Shown here: piece after piece, positions 54,469 through 64,000 of the stretch
Position numbering within the stretch: the stretch's first letter is position 1
Layout of the letters: every line of letters begins with the position of its first letter
DNA from: Limnanthes douglasii subsp. nivea
Lineage: Eukaryota; Streptophyta; Magnoliopsida; Brassicales; Limnanthaceae
Direction of reading: 5' to 3'
Assembly: GCA_036936605.1 (NCBI GenBank)
Contig: JAUPFV010000004.1
Span: 91,290,334-91,354,333 of the forward strand
DNA length: 64,000 nt
Made by a program: the position numbers and the translations under genes
Notes under the pieces: model-generated
Seen by the model: the letters and a program-made list of their open reading frames with translations, nothing else
Told to the model about the DNA's origin: nothing
The model's database searches: none

Positions 54469-55626
54469 ATGGAGATGAGTACTATAACAGATGCGTTTAA
54501 TCGGGTTGTCAAAAAGCAAAAGCTGACAGACTCTAGATTCCAGGAAGTAATAGAACAAGTTAGCAATGAAATTTCCCAGACACTTGAAACAATCCTGTCA
54601 CAGAATGAGCCGGTAGGTCCTGCGGATTTGAAATCTGTTATGGTAGACTTGAAGCACAAGCTTGATGCTCTTGCTCCGGTCCGCCAGTTAGAAAGTATAC
54701 AGGAAGAACTAAGCCTAAATCTTACCAAGTACTCGAAAGTGCTTAAAAAGTCGTTGAACCCAAATATATCTAAGGCGTACAAAAATGTCGAATTTGATTT
54801 CCGCATAGTGAATCACATCATCGCTGTCCATTTTTACCGGCAAGGGCTGTTCGACCTTGGAGACTGTCTAGTAAACGAGACTGGGTTGATGAACACAGCT
54901 GAATTAAGGTCCCAGTTCCTGAAACTGCATCAAATTCTCGAAAGTATGAGGGTTAAAAACCTAGACCCTGCTCTGGACTGGGCTTATGCAAACCGAGAAG
55001 AACTCAGGCGTAACAATTCTGATATCGAGATTAAACTTCACCGACTTAGGTATTCAGAAATCCTAAAAAAAGGGAGTAGAACCGATTGCCTTGCGTATGC
55101 TAGAACCCATCTTTCTCAGTTCACTTCTCTTTACATGGTAGAAATCCAGAAACTTATGGCTTCTCTTTTATGGATAGGAAAGCTTGACACCTCCCCATAT
55201 GCTGATTTGGTTTCTCCGTCTCACTGGGACCGAGTGACAGAAGAGCTGACCCTGGTATTCTGCAATCAAATGGGGCAGTCATACCAATCACCTTTAACTG
55301 TTGCGGTTGCAGCTGGAATCGAAGGGTTACCAACACTTTTAAAGCTAGCGAATGTAATGGCTGTGAAAAGGCAAGAGTGGCTAGAGATGAAGCATTTGCC
55401 TGTCCCTATTGAATTACCGAATGAGTTCCATTTCCATTCACTATTCGTTTGTCCAGTTAGTAGAGATCAAAGTAGCAAAGAAAACCCACCAATGCTTCTG
55501 CCTTGTTCGCATGTTCTTTGTAAAAAATCTATAATGAAACTGTCAAAGAACAGCTCGAGTGTGTTCAAGTGTCCGTATTGTCCAAAGCAGACATCAATCA
55601 CTGCGTGCATGCAATTATATTTCTGA
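54469..55626 (+). CDS. RMD5: RMD5/GID2-like subunit of the CTLH/GID E3 ligase, 385 aa
   Basis: One open exon. The N terminus (MEMSTITDAFNRVVKKQKL) is helical. A LisH motif lies at about residues 112-140 (IVNHIIAVHFYRQGLFDLGD), a CTLH domain at about 145-205 (SQFLKLHQILESMRVKNLDP, ALDWAYANREEL), then a CRA region. The C-terminal RING-like domain starts near residue 328 (CPVSRDQ...LLPCSHVLCKKSI...FKCPYCP), a shortened RING as in RMD5/RMND5. In yeast and animals this subunit pairs with a second RING-like subunit to ubiquitinate metabolic enzymes; plants keep the complex. Length is normal for the family and no domain is missing. An extended start at 54,409 would add 20 residues but is probably intronic. 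Confidence 0.9.
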   Translation: MEMSTITDAFNRVVKKQKLTDSRFQEVIEQVSNEISQTLETILSQNEPVGPADLKSVMVDLKHKLDALAPVRQLESIQEELSLNLTKYSKVLKKSLNPNISKAYKNVEFDFRIVNHIIAVHFYRQGLFDLGDCLVNETGLMNTAELRSQFLKLHQILESMRVKNLDPALDWAYANREELRRNNSDIEIKLHRLRYSEILKKGSRTDCLAYARTHLSQFTSLYMVEIQKLMASLLWIGKLDTSPYADLVSPSHWDRVTEELTLVFCNQMGQSYQSPLTVAVAAGIEGLPTLLKLANVMAVKRQEWLEMKHLPVPIELPNEFHFHSLFVCPVSRDQSSKENPPMLLPCSHVLCKKSIMKLSKNSSSVFKCPYCPKQTSITACMQLYF

Positions 55627-56330
55627 ATTCAACTTTCAAGTGTCCTTTGAGTCTGTTTAGTTTTTAACAGTTTTTGTAGTTATCTTATGGTACAAAGGTC
55701 CTCTTTACAAAGATTCAAGTCTTTATTTGTGTGATCGGATTAGCCAGTTATGCTTATGAGGTCAAGACTTGCTGGTGAAGTTTTGTACAAAATATTTTCT
55801 GGAATAAAATATTTCATTCAATACTTAGATACTTTGAGGTTCCGTTTGTAAAATCTCGGTTTAATTCAGAAATCTGAGTTTGAATTTGTATATAAAAATC
55901 TACAGCAGTGGTGCTTGAATATCTCAACTTGCAATATATTCGCTCTCCCATAGTATTAATATAGTGCATATTAATTATATGTTTTGCTTAAAGATATTAA
56001 ATTTGGATGATTTATAGATATAATTATTTTACGAAAGTGATGCAAATCCTAATCAAATTATACTTTTCAGGTCCTAAGGTTTTTTTAAAAAGTTAAACAT
56101 ATATTGATAAATTTAATAATTAATTTTGATTTTTACCCATGATTATCATGTTTTTAAGATTTGATTAGGATTTTATTTTCTTAAAAAAAAATATTTTGAC
56201 CATAATTTCCATCAAAACCATTATTATATATAAAATGTATTTTTTAAAAAAAATTAAAAGTTCACACATTTTTAAATCGTAATTTGAAGTTTGAAAATTA
56301 TTGGTTTTAAAAATTTTGAATTTTTATTTT
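55627..56330. other. 3' UTR of the RMD5-like gene and AT-rich spacer
   Basis: The first 200 bases carry aataaaat at about 55,803-55,810 as a likely poly(A) signal. The rest is AT-rich without ORFs. Confidence 0.5.
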
Positions 56331-56344
56331 TCGGGCACAGTTAA

Positions 56345-56700
56345 CCGTGGTCTCGCATCTAGCATCCGAATTTTGTATCTAGCATGTGACTTGACTTGTA
56401 TGTCTCACATTCTCACATCTATCATCTATCATTTGATTTTTATATCTCACATCTACTATTTATATCTTAAATCGGTTCCACATATATCATCTAAAAATTA
56501 AATATTTTGCATCTACTTAGCATCAATCATATAACATTTATTTTTTGTATCTATTATTTCTATTTTACACTATTTCAGCATCTATCGTTTAATTTTTATG
56601 CTTTGCATCTACCATTTCCATTTTACACTCATTCTTTATCTATCATCTAAAAAATTATGTCTCTCGATGTATCATTTTTATATTCTATTTTACATTATTT
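56345..56700. repeat. Degenerate CATCTATCAT satellite
   Basis: Words of the form (t/c)atctatcatttgatttttatatctcac recur about 12 times with drift in 350 bases (for example at 56,420, 56,447, 56,480, 56,510, 56,580, 56,607 and 56,637). It has an irregular period of roughly 25-35 bp. Confidence 0.7.
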
Positions 56701-57374
56701 TCACCTAAAAATAATATAATTTTGTTTCAATTAGTTGAAACATTTAACGTTTCGTATAAATGAAACAATTAATTTTCAATTAATCAAATAAAAAACAGAG
56801 ACAGCTTTTGAGATTCCACTAAGAGAACTTTGCAGTCGACAAGCTTTTAACTATGATTTTAATTTTACTAAGTAAATAGAGTGAAAACCATTGACATGCA
56901 TCACTAAAAAGTCGATGGTAAGTGCTTCATTTTCTATGGTGTTGATTCTAGGGTATTAGTTAGGTAATCGAGTTAGGGTTCATTATAAAATAGACAAATC
57001 GACTGATTTTTGGGTGTTTCAAGTTAAAATTGATGCTCGACTAATTTTTTGGTATTTTACAGTGATAGTTTTCTTCGTCATCGATTGGCGAAAACACATG
57101 GTTTTCGCCAAATACATACTGAAACCATGCCTCATGCGCCACACGTATGACGCTTAGAGCTACCGGTCTGTTTTTTGTTTGGCGCCACTAATTTCCAGTG
57201 ACCGGATTTTATCCGACCCGGTTTTATATTATTTTTATTTGTTGTTTTGGTTATGCTTACTCTGATTTTAAAAACAATTATCTTTTAGAGTTAGCATTTT
57301 CAAGTAAGTGAGGCATATTTTATGTTTTTTTTGTCAGATTATGAAACCAAGTCAGGGTTCTGAAGGGTGACAGT
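56701..57374. other. Unassigned spacer
   Basis: No ORF or recognised repeat. The sequence around 57,060-57,230 is richer in G and C and may be a decayed coding piece or terminal region of the following element. Confidence 0.35.
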
Positions 57375-58400
57375 ATGCAGACAATGACACTCAAGAATAG
57401 ACAAAAAAATAAAAAAATTGTTGTACACGAAAAAGTTTTATCTTTGTTTTATATGGAGTCACCACCTTCATCTGGTTTTACACCTCATCTAACACCTATG
57501 GTAGGTTCTATATCATTCAGCGCGATCCCTAACCGACGACTGCCAACTCCTCGTCGAGGTCCACCTCGAGTTACACCCCTTCTCGTTTACCTAGTATGTT
57601 CCGCGACACGTTCGTACAACATGCAACCTACTTTATTTGGTAAGGTGAGGTAATTTCACAATTTAGTTTTATTGTTAAATATATACATATATATATTATA
57701 AATTATTCAATATGTTTTACTAACTTCAAACCGTGTTATTGTTTGTAGGAGCGTGATTTGCGTTTGTACGCTAATTACACCAGTTATAGGAGCTGGAGTC
57801 TGGGACCTAAAGGTATGGTTATGGCGGCGTTACATGTCATGCCTTTTGGAAAACTAATCGAGCCATTGTTTTGTATGCATCCGTGGAGCGCCATTGCTGA
57901 GGTTTTCTTGCAGTGTTGGCATTAGCAAACAAACATTTTCTATTTTAAATTCGATGAGATGACTATTACCTTTGACGATGCCATACGATATTGGGGCCAT
58001 AGCTCAGAGGTAACGTTATTGCATTTTCGGTCATAGATAACAAGTCGCATGTCGTGCACAAGGTTAACTTACTACTAGGAATTTATTACGAGATTCTTAA
58101 AGTTAAGATCGAGTTACTTAAAGGTATTAGTTTGGGCCTCAATCGTTTTAAATTATGTTTAGTGTGGTGGCCTATCATGACAGAAACATTTCTCGTATTG
58201 AAGATATGGTCTATCAGGCTACTCGTGTTTATTTTTTTCATATGTTCAGTTATAGAATATATGTTGACAAGAGAAACGCGTACATCAATTTCAAGTATGT
58301 GTTCCTCTTAAGATACTTGACCAAACAGGTCAGGCGCTACACTTGTGGCACTGCAGTGTTGGCATATTTGTATCATCATACTGGAGATGAATCCATATAA
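57375..58400 (+). pseudogene. Plant mobile domain (PMD-like) pseudogene
   Basis: The first block (57,375-57,653) is Pro/Arg-rich and ends at a likely donor. After the acceptor gtttgtag (exon from 57,749) come WSAIAEVFLQCWH, then a stop, and FKFDEMTITFDDAIRYWG, matching the PMD pattern (W.p.t..F......TiTL.DV....G). Another frame has MVYQATRVYFFHMFSYRIYV, KYVFLLRYLTKQ and TCGTAVLAYLYHHTGDE, the later part of the domain. At least two frame changes and several stops. PMD proteins occur both in transposons and as domesticated silencing factors; this copy is dead. Confidence 0.55.
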
Positions 58401-58619
58401 CTGACGAGGAACATAAATGGGTGTATCGCTTATCTTAACACGTGGATGCGAGATCATTTTATTTTGTTCATCTGATTGCGTGTATGAATTACGCAGAGCG
58501 GTTGTCGACTATTTCTTGATGACATAAAATTGTACTCATTTGCAATTTGTCAACACATTTTTGGTGACTTTTATTAGAAGGCTTTTACTAACCGATAATA
58601 ATGGTCGATGCAAAAAAAT

Positions 58620-59250
58620 TGGTAAACAAACTGTGATGTCTGCCAACGATTCGCCAACATAAATCACTACCTAGTTATACCATTCGAGTTAATATCTTAA
58701 ATATCGTCCTTTGACAGATTGGGTATCAACCTGGTTGGTCCTATCTAGTCCTTCGGGAGGACGTTATCACATTATTTTCATTGTGGACTATGGTTCAAAA
58801 TGGGCGGAAGCCGAACCATTTTCTAGTATAATGGCTAATAATTTTATTAATTTCATCATTGCTAATATTTTCTCATATATTTGGGATGTTTAAGTCAATT
58901 ACCACAGATAATGGTCTTTAATTTCCCAATGTCGAAGTTGCTTCACTCTGCCAAACTGGAGACATAGAGTAGAATTTCTCATCGTCTTTCCACACTCAGA
59001 AAAATAAGCAAATGGAAGTCATCATTAGAAGCATCCTAAAGGTTCTGAAATAAGAACTTGATATAATTTGTTAGTAAGTGGATTTTAATTTGCTTCCAAA
59101 AGTATATCGTGATACAAAAATAGGACTCGGACTACCACATATGAAACCTTGGTGTATAGAATAGACACGGTTATCCCGTAAAAAAACTACATTTTCATCA
59201 TTTATGGTGTATAACTGTTCTAAAAACGGAATGAAAAGAGAAAAATGGTT
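58620..59250 (+). pseudogene. Integrase fragment of a third Tat-like element
   Basis: It reads CDVCQRFANINH, then FDRLGINLVGP, a frame change, GGRYHIIFIVDYGSKWAEAE, and KSITTDNG, paralleling CDTCQRFANI, GIDLVGPLP and VDYFSNWVQAEP of the element at 36,743. Stops and shifts throughout. The sequence after it (59,605-59,655) is also similar to the post-integrase region of the first element (42,285-42,345). Confidence 0.7.
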
Positions 59251-59739
59251 GAGTTGGGTTTAATTAGAAGATAATATAATAAGGCTCACCAAATAATTCA
59301 GTACTATTAGACATTTATGAGGAGTTAGTACGCATCAAAGGTCTGACGATGTGAGTTTAAGTTCTTATTGGAAATTCTTCATATATACTAAGTAACGAAG
59401 GCTCGACAAGCTTGGTCTAAACTGGGAATTACCATACATAGTGTTCGAAAGGGTTAAGTCATGTACTTACAAACTGGTTAATGAAGAAGGTAGGAGACTT
59501 TAACACTCTTGGAACATTGAGCGCCTCATGATATATCATATATAGATATATAATTAATGTACAGTTTGTTTTGAACTAATTTTTTTGTAATTTTGTTAAA
59601 ATGACCGGTGGAATACTCTTTCCTATCTTCGTGGTACATAAAGGTTTTAATTATGTGTTACATTGTCGACACATTAATGAAGTTTTTTCTATTTTAATCC
59701 TCGTAATTATTATTGCTTCAATTCTGTCTGAAACTTTAG

Positions 59740-60000
59740 AATATGTTCAAACCTTTATAGGTCAGATAAGCGATCTGACGCACTATGTTTTTGTTTTGGC
59801 TTAATCCAAAGTCTTTATAAAGTCTTCCAACCTTTTTTGGTCAAAGAGAAATTTAATTCTTTAAATGTGTGGTTCGGTTCCGTCAAGATCCATTCCAACC
59901 TTAGTTGGTCAATGAGGAATCTGATGATTTTAATTGTGATTCGTATTAATATGAAGCTTTTGTAAATTGTTTCAACCCTAGTGGGTCAAAAAGTGGTTAA
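59740..60000. repeat. Short tandem repeats downstream of the integrase fragment
   Basis: Four units contain ttccaacctt..ttggtca-type sequence near 59,747, 59,826, 59,893 and 59,969 (spacing about 65-80 bp). They occupy the same place as the 97-bp repeats of the first Tat-like element and share a ccaaaccttannngg-like core. Confidence 0.6.
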
Positions 60001-60271
60001 TGCGTTAAATTGTGAGATAAAAAATCAAGATTCTACTATAGGCTTGTGCCCCACAAGAATCTAATCATCTTTAGACTCGACCAAGCCGAAGTATAATGGA
60101 AAAATTAAAAAAATGAGAAAAAAATAAAAATTTCCTTAACATTTGAGGGATCTGAGTGGCCCAAAACATAAATTAAACATATTACAAAATGGCATGGCCT
60201 TCCAAATACTTTAATCGTAAAATGTATTTGTTTGGTTGTCTAAGGACTTTCATCTTTATGAAGCATTAATA

Positions 60272-61080
60272 TTATGTTATGACACAAAAAGATACCACAA
60301 CATTCCAGAGACCATTAAATGTAGCAAACAAAAAAATGAAAGAAAGGAAAAAAGAAGCAAGTAAAGTAGTCAAAGTTATTTCGTTAAAGCGATGTCTCCT
60401 TTTTTTAAATATAAACTGTACATTGGAAGCATGAGAATCGGTAGCAACATCAACCAAAGTTTTGAGAGTTTTATCATCATCTCTGGTCTCTGGCTCGTTA
60501 TCCTCCATTGATTCACCATTCACCTCATCATCACTATTTACAGCAACCACTCCAGTTGACCTCTGATCAATCAAGACCATCAACCAAAAGATATTAAATG
60601 AAAGTCATGTAACTTTTGGTGAAGGTCAAGAATCATTATAGATTTCAGAGTCTCATCTTTCTTGGTTACAACCGCTAAAATCACCTTCTTCTGAGCACCA
60701 AAAGTTTCGTTCTTGGATCGACGAACTTTGGTAATAGCTTGCTCCCAAGATGTGGTGGTTTGAGACCAATTAAGAGGGAATTAGTTCTCTTATGCTTCTT
60801 CACGATGTTAAAATCCTTCTCACTCGTTTAATATTTAAGATAAAATATGTTTGAGGCGCTAACTGAAGGTGTATTCGAACTGTTTATAGCATTTTAACCG
60901 AAGTTCTCTGAACTGGACGAGTTGACTGATCGAGAGAGCTTCAAACAAGCTGAGTGTGGTGGTTAAGGTTGTCGAAAAAGGATTTACGATAGCTAGAATA
61001 TTGAAACTCAAATGTATTTTCTCTTTCTAAAATTTTCTCTCTTTAAAGTAGTGGAGATGAGGAATGAGTCGAGGTGTTAT
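60272..61080 (-). pseudogene. Antisense ORF remnant of the third Tat-like element (copy 3)
   Basis: A 103-codon minus-strand frame (60,583-60,272) is acidic at first (DDEVNGESMEDNEPETRDDD) and hydrophobic at the end. Upstream, at about 61,083-61,092, the minus strand has a TATA-like atTTATATATAAC, followed by a leader. Position relative to integrase and tandem repeats equals that of copy 1, though I could not align the protein confidently. Confidence 0.4.
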
Positions 61081-61302
61081 ATATAAATGTTGGGTTGTAA
61101 CCAAGGTTAACTCTTCACATTTTTTCTTGAAAATGAGTATATATCTCAGACGAGTAAAAAGAAGATCACTAGAACATAGGCTCTCATTCGTGAAACTTAA
61201 AGGGTAGGTTTTGTCAGAAGTGGATACGTGGAAGACGAACAATGAGAACAAAGAAAGAGAAGGCAATAGTAAGGCCAGATAATAAAAAAATAACCATAAT
61301 AT

Positions 61303-61554
61303 CTAACCAAGCCTCCTACCAATAGACAGAACCACCTTGTACGCCCCAACGATACAATCGAAATCCTCCTCAAACTCATGAAATCCAGGAAACAACAAAA
61401 TCCTACGCATATCAGCGTGCAAATAATGAATAACAGCTTCATCATGATCCTCGTGGACATAATCATCTAATGCGTATAGCGTCGTGTTAAGGAGGCTGAA
61501 CCATCTAATCTTGTGATGAGATATAATATACTCAAGAGTACAAAATGACTTCAT
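61303..61554 (-). CDS. Unrecognised 83-codon ORF
   Basis: The frame reads MKSFCTLEYIISHHKIRWFS and later TLYALDDYVHEDHDEAVIHY. It has a balanced amino-acid composition and may be a fragment of a real gene or element, but no motif is recognised. Another minus-strand frame overlaps it. No promoter is evident. Confidence 0.2.
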   Translation of the reverse strand: MKSFCTLEYIISHHKIRWFSLLNTTLYALDDYVHEDHDEAVIHYLHADMRRILLFPGFHEFEEDFDCIVGAYKVVLSIGRRLG

Positions 61555-62076
61555 ATCGTTAGAATATTTAGTACTTAAATAACTTAAAACGCTTTTTATT
61601 AGGTTATAAAAGTTACTAAACGTTTCAACGAACTAAAAATTGATTAACTTCTAATTTGATTATAGTAATAAAAATAACACTAACAATAAATTATATTCGT
61701 AAAGAAAACTAGTATAAGTGATAGGTTTCATAACTATGAGTAGTTAGGTACAAATAAAATCGGGAAAAATATTTTTATATGATGGGTTTAGATTGGGAAA
61801 ATAAGATTTAGATGGATATCATGTGAATTATATTTATTATTATCCAATTTATTATTATCATTAATTATAATTGTTTTTTTATAGTATATTTTGATAATTT
61901 TTAATGGTAAATATTTCTCATACCAGCTATCCTTTCATTTTTCAGTTTATTTGAAGAAGAAAAAATTGTCCAAATATCTTTAATAGCTCACCATCTCTTC
62001 CACTCTATTAGCTAATATGATTGTATTATATGTTAAATAGATGATATATATATATATATAAAACAGTTTCAAAAAA
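61555..62076. other. AT-rich spacer before MULE3
   Basis: No ORF. A short (TA)n tract lies at about 62,044-62,060, just outside the MULE3 terminus. Confidence 0.5.
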
Positions 62077-62468
62077 GAGAAAAGTATCAGTAAATACTCA
62101 CTCAACTATCTAATTACCCAATAGTACCCAAATTTTGGATAGTGTCACTTGGTACTTCTACTTAAACTTTGGATAAAAATATCCCTGATTATATATACCT
62201 ATTTTTTACTTCAAACCCATTTTTTCTCCATTCTCAGCCCCATAAACCAACTCAAACACGTCTAATTTTTAGAAACAACCACAAACCATTCGACTTCTAC
62301 GAAGCTCTCTTTCCAGAGAAACCATTTCTACCTTCAACCTAAAAATCAATTCTTGTTCATCGGATTTCCACCGGTCACCGTCTTTTACTCTATCAAGCCA
62401 GTAACCAACATCTGTTCGACGACTTGTCGTTAAGTTTACGCCGGCCGGTAAAGCAAGAGAATGTTACA

Positions 62469-63088
62469 GTAAGCATGTATTTTTTTCTCGTGGAAAATGT
62501 CTTCTTTTTGTGCGTTTATGGTGACTTCAAACCACTTTTTGCTGTTATTTGACAATCGACATTGCTTATTTCTACCATAATCAAGTATTTAGTGATGACA
62601 GTTGGTATGTTAGTTTCTGGGTTTATCGTCGAACGCATGAGTTTGTTAGGTTGCATGTAATGTTAATCGTTTCCTGAGAGTTGTGATGTATATTAGATGT
62701 GTATTAGGTGGTTGTTTGTTGGTTTTGGTGTTGTTTCCATATTTCCTAGGTTCCGACAACGTGCATGTAAAAAATAGAACAATTCGTATCCTATACATGT
62801 GCGTTGTAGTACAATTCGCATCTTTATCACGTAGGAATGAAATAATTCGCAGCTTCAATGTTTTTTATAGTTGCAAGCAGTTTGCATCTTGATTGCCTTT
62901 ATATTCCATACAATTCGCAGCTGATATTTGCAAAACATTCGCACGCTATCCTGAGATTTGTTTGCAAATACAAGCTGATAGAGTTCTAAACAGTTCACAT
63001 CCTATCCTGAGAGTTGTTTGTAACTACAAGCTGATAGAGTCCTTTGTGGGAACAATTCGCATGCAGATGATGATTTTTATTTTTGCAG
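62469..63088 (+). repeat. Intron 1 of the MULE3 KI gene with TTCGCA motifs
   Basis: Donor at 62,469 (cagtaagc) and acceptor ttttgcag at 63,081-63,088 match the MULE2 structure. Motif copies lie at about 62,812 (caattcgcatc), 62,842 (aattcgcagc), 62,911 (caattcgcagc), 62,936 (cattcgcacgc) and 63,055 (caattcgcatgc), with diverged forms at 62,782 and 62,991. Confidence 0.75.
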
Positions 63089-63093
63089 GAAGT

Positions 63094-64000
63094 ATGATAA
63101 CAAAACAAAGCTATTACAGGTCAGGATTGCTGAGCTTTCTTAAACTTCTGACATAGTATTGTATTACTGTTGCCCACATCGAAGCTGCAAGAAGCACACC
63201 CTTATACACACTTTTGAAAGCGGCGTTCGACCTCTAGAATGTGGCAGATCTATCGAAGAAGAAGTTTTATTCAAACATTCAGTGGGTTGTGGAGAGGTTC
63301 TCGGTCGATAAAGACGCCTTCCAATTTGGGTCAAAGCTTGTGAAGCTAACGACAGACGATGTGAAGGTCATATTCGGGCTGAAGCACGGCACAGAGGAAA
63401 TTTCGTTAAAGAAATCCGGAGCATTCAACAGCAGATACATAAACGGCAAAGATAACAAATCAAGGATGATGAAGAAATGCTTCATGGGTGAAACGTCGAG
63501 GAAGATAGGACCGACGAATAGTAAAACCATCACAAACACCATTTTGAAGGTACCTGTAAATGGGAATTCTCTTATAAGCAGGATGTTGAACTTTACTAAC
63601 ATAGCATGTTGTCGTGGGTTTTACAGGCAGGTATACCAAGAGTCATCAGCGAAGGGTGGAGCATGAGTTGGAGGATGTTGCACGGTTGTTGATACTGTTT
63701 TTGTGCTCAACCATATTCTACTCGGTATCTGGAGATGTAATGGGTTGGAGTGTACTATATTTTGTTGAAGATCTCAGCAGAATAGATGATTATGATTGGT
63801 CTGGATCAATAGCGTTGAAGCTTCTCCAGTCTATCAGGAGTTGCTTAGAAATCAAAAAACCTGATAGAATCGTCGTTTGCGTCGCACTTCTAATCGTAAG
63901 ATTGATTTATTCAATGTAAATATTAGTTATATAAGGAGCATCATGATGATAAATATTTTTCCCGATGCAGGCCTTCATCATAGAGCACTCAACAATCGGG
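63094..64000 (+). pseudogene. Kaonashi-type gene of MULE3, N-terminal part
   Basis: ATG at 63,094 opens MITKQSYYRSGLLSFLKLLT, the same start as in MULE2 (MTTKPSYYRSGLVSLLKLL). In-frame TAG codons at 63,154-63,156 and 63,235-63,237 flank VAHIEAARSTPLYTLLKAAF. Then KKKFYSNIQWVVERFS, FGSKLVKLTTDDVKVIFGLK and, after an intron or frameshift near 63,550-63,625, VEHELEDVARLLILFLC...DDYDWSGSIALKLLQSIR. A donor at 63,896 sits at the same codon as in MULE1, and an acceptor ends at 63,970. The ULP1 protease domain is expected beyond the window. This copy keeps the domain that MULE2 has lost. Confidence 0.75.

Larger units (their letters stand above)
62077..64000. mobile_element. MULE3: KI end of a Mutator-like element, cut by the window edge
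   Basis: The terminus gagaaaagtatcagtaaata at 62,077 and the next 100 bases closely match the complement of the right end of MULE2 (35,925-35,815). Orientation is inverted relative to MULE2, so its KI gene reads on the plus strand and the transposase should lie to the right, on the minus strand, outside the window. The other terminus and the target duplication cannot be seen. Confidence 0.8.

Noticed and set aside
54387..54806. Minus-strand ORF opposite the RMD5-like gene
   Set aside because: Complement of a well-supported coding exon.

Overview
This is plant nuclear DNA, most likely from a eudicot. It is AT-rich, the genes have many introns with GT..AG borders, promoters carry TATA boxes, and plant transposon families fill most of the window. 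Only three genes look like intact single-copy host genes: a plastid methionine sulfoxide reductase B (16,420-18,092), a KEA3-type chloroplast K+/H+ antiporter with 19 coding exons (18,797-25,722), and an RMD5/GID2-like E3 ligase subunit of the CTLH/GID complex (54,469-55,626). The MSRB and KEA3 genes are adjacent head-to-tail; from memory, Arabidopsis chromosome 4 has the same MSRB-KEA3 neighbourhood.

Layout. 1-2,600: unassigned, very AT-rich DNA. 2,640-9,640: a decayed Mutator-like element (MULE1) with a truncated MURA transposase facing a truncated Kaonashi-type (KI, ULP1-like) gene. About 9,960-15,665: a hAT element with an almost intact 664-aa transposase, a bidirectional promoter and a decayed second ORF. 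16,400-25,870: the MSRB-KEA3 host block. 26,111-27,146: a non-autonomous Mutator-type element with a 9-bp target duplication and a 184-bp internal palindrome. 27,470-35,925: a complete but inactivated MULE (MULE2) bounded by a 9-bp duplication. It holds a MURA-type transposase, a convergent ULP1-like protease gene and a third acidic ORF with its own TATA box. 36,305-47,755: roughly 430-bp inverted repeats enclosing a Ty3/gypsy Tat-like retroelement that lacks a 5' LTR. 48,100-50,640: a second antisense ORF of Tat type. 50,680-53,440: a LINE remnant. 53,600-55,900: the RMD5-like gene. 55,900-57,340: unassigned DNA with a degenerate satellite. 57,375-61,080: a plant-mobile-domain pseudogene followed by a third Tat fragment. 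62,077 to the end: the KI end of a third MULE that runs out of the window.

How parts work together. In the MULEs, transposase and protease genes converge from opposite ends. In the two related copies (MULE2, MULE3) the introns and spacers carry many copies of a short motif around TTCGCA/TGCGAA; MULE1 has a different dispersed motif in the equivalent places. The Tat elements repeat the order integrase, tandem repeats, antisense ORF with its own TATA box. The host genes point to plastid redox repair, thylakoid ion balance and cytosolic ubiquitination. All protein identities come from reading motifs by eye; no database search was run.
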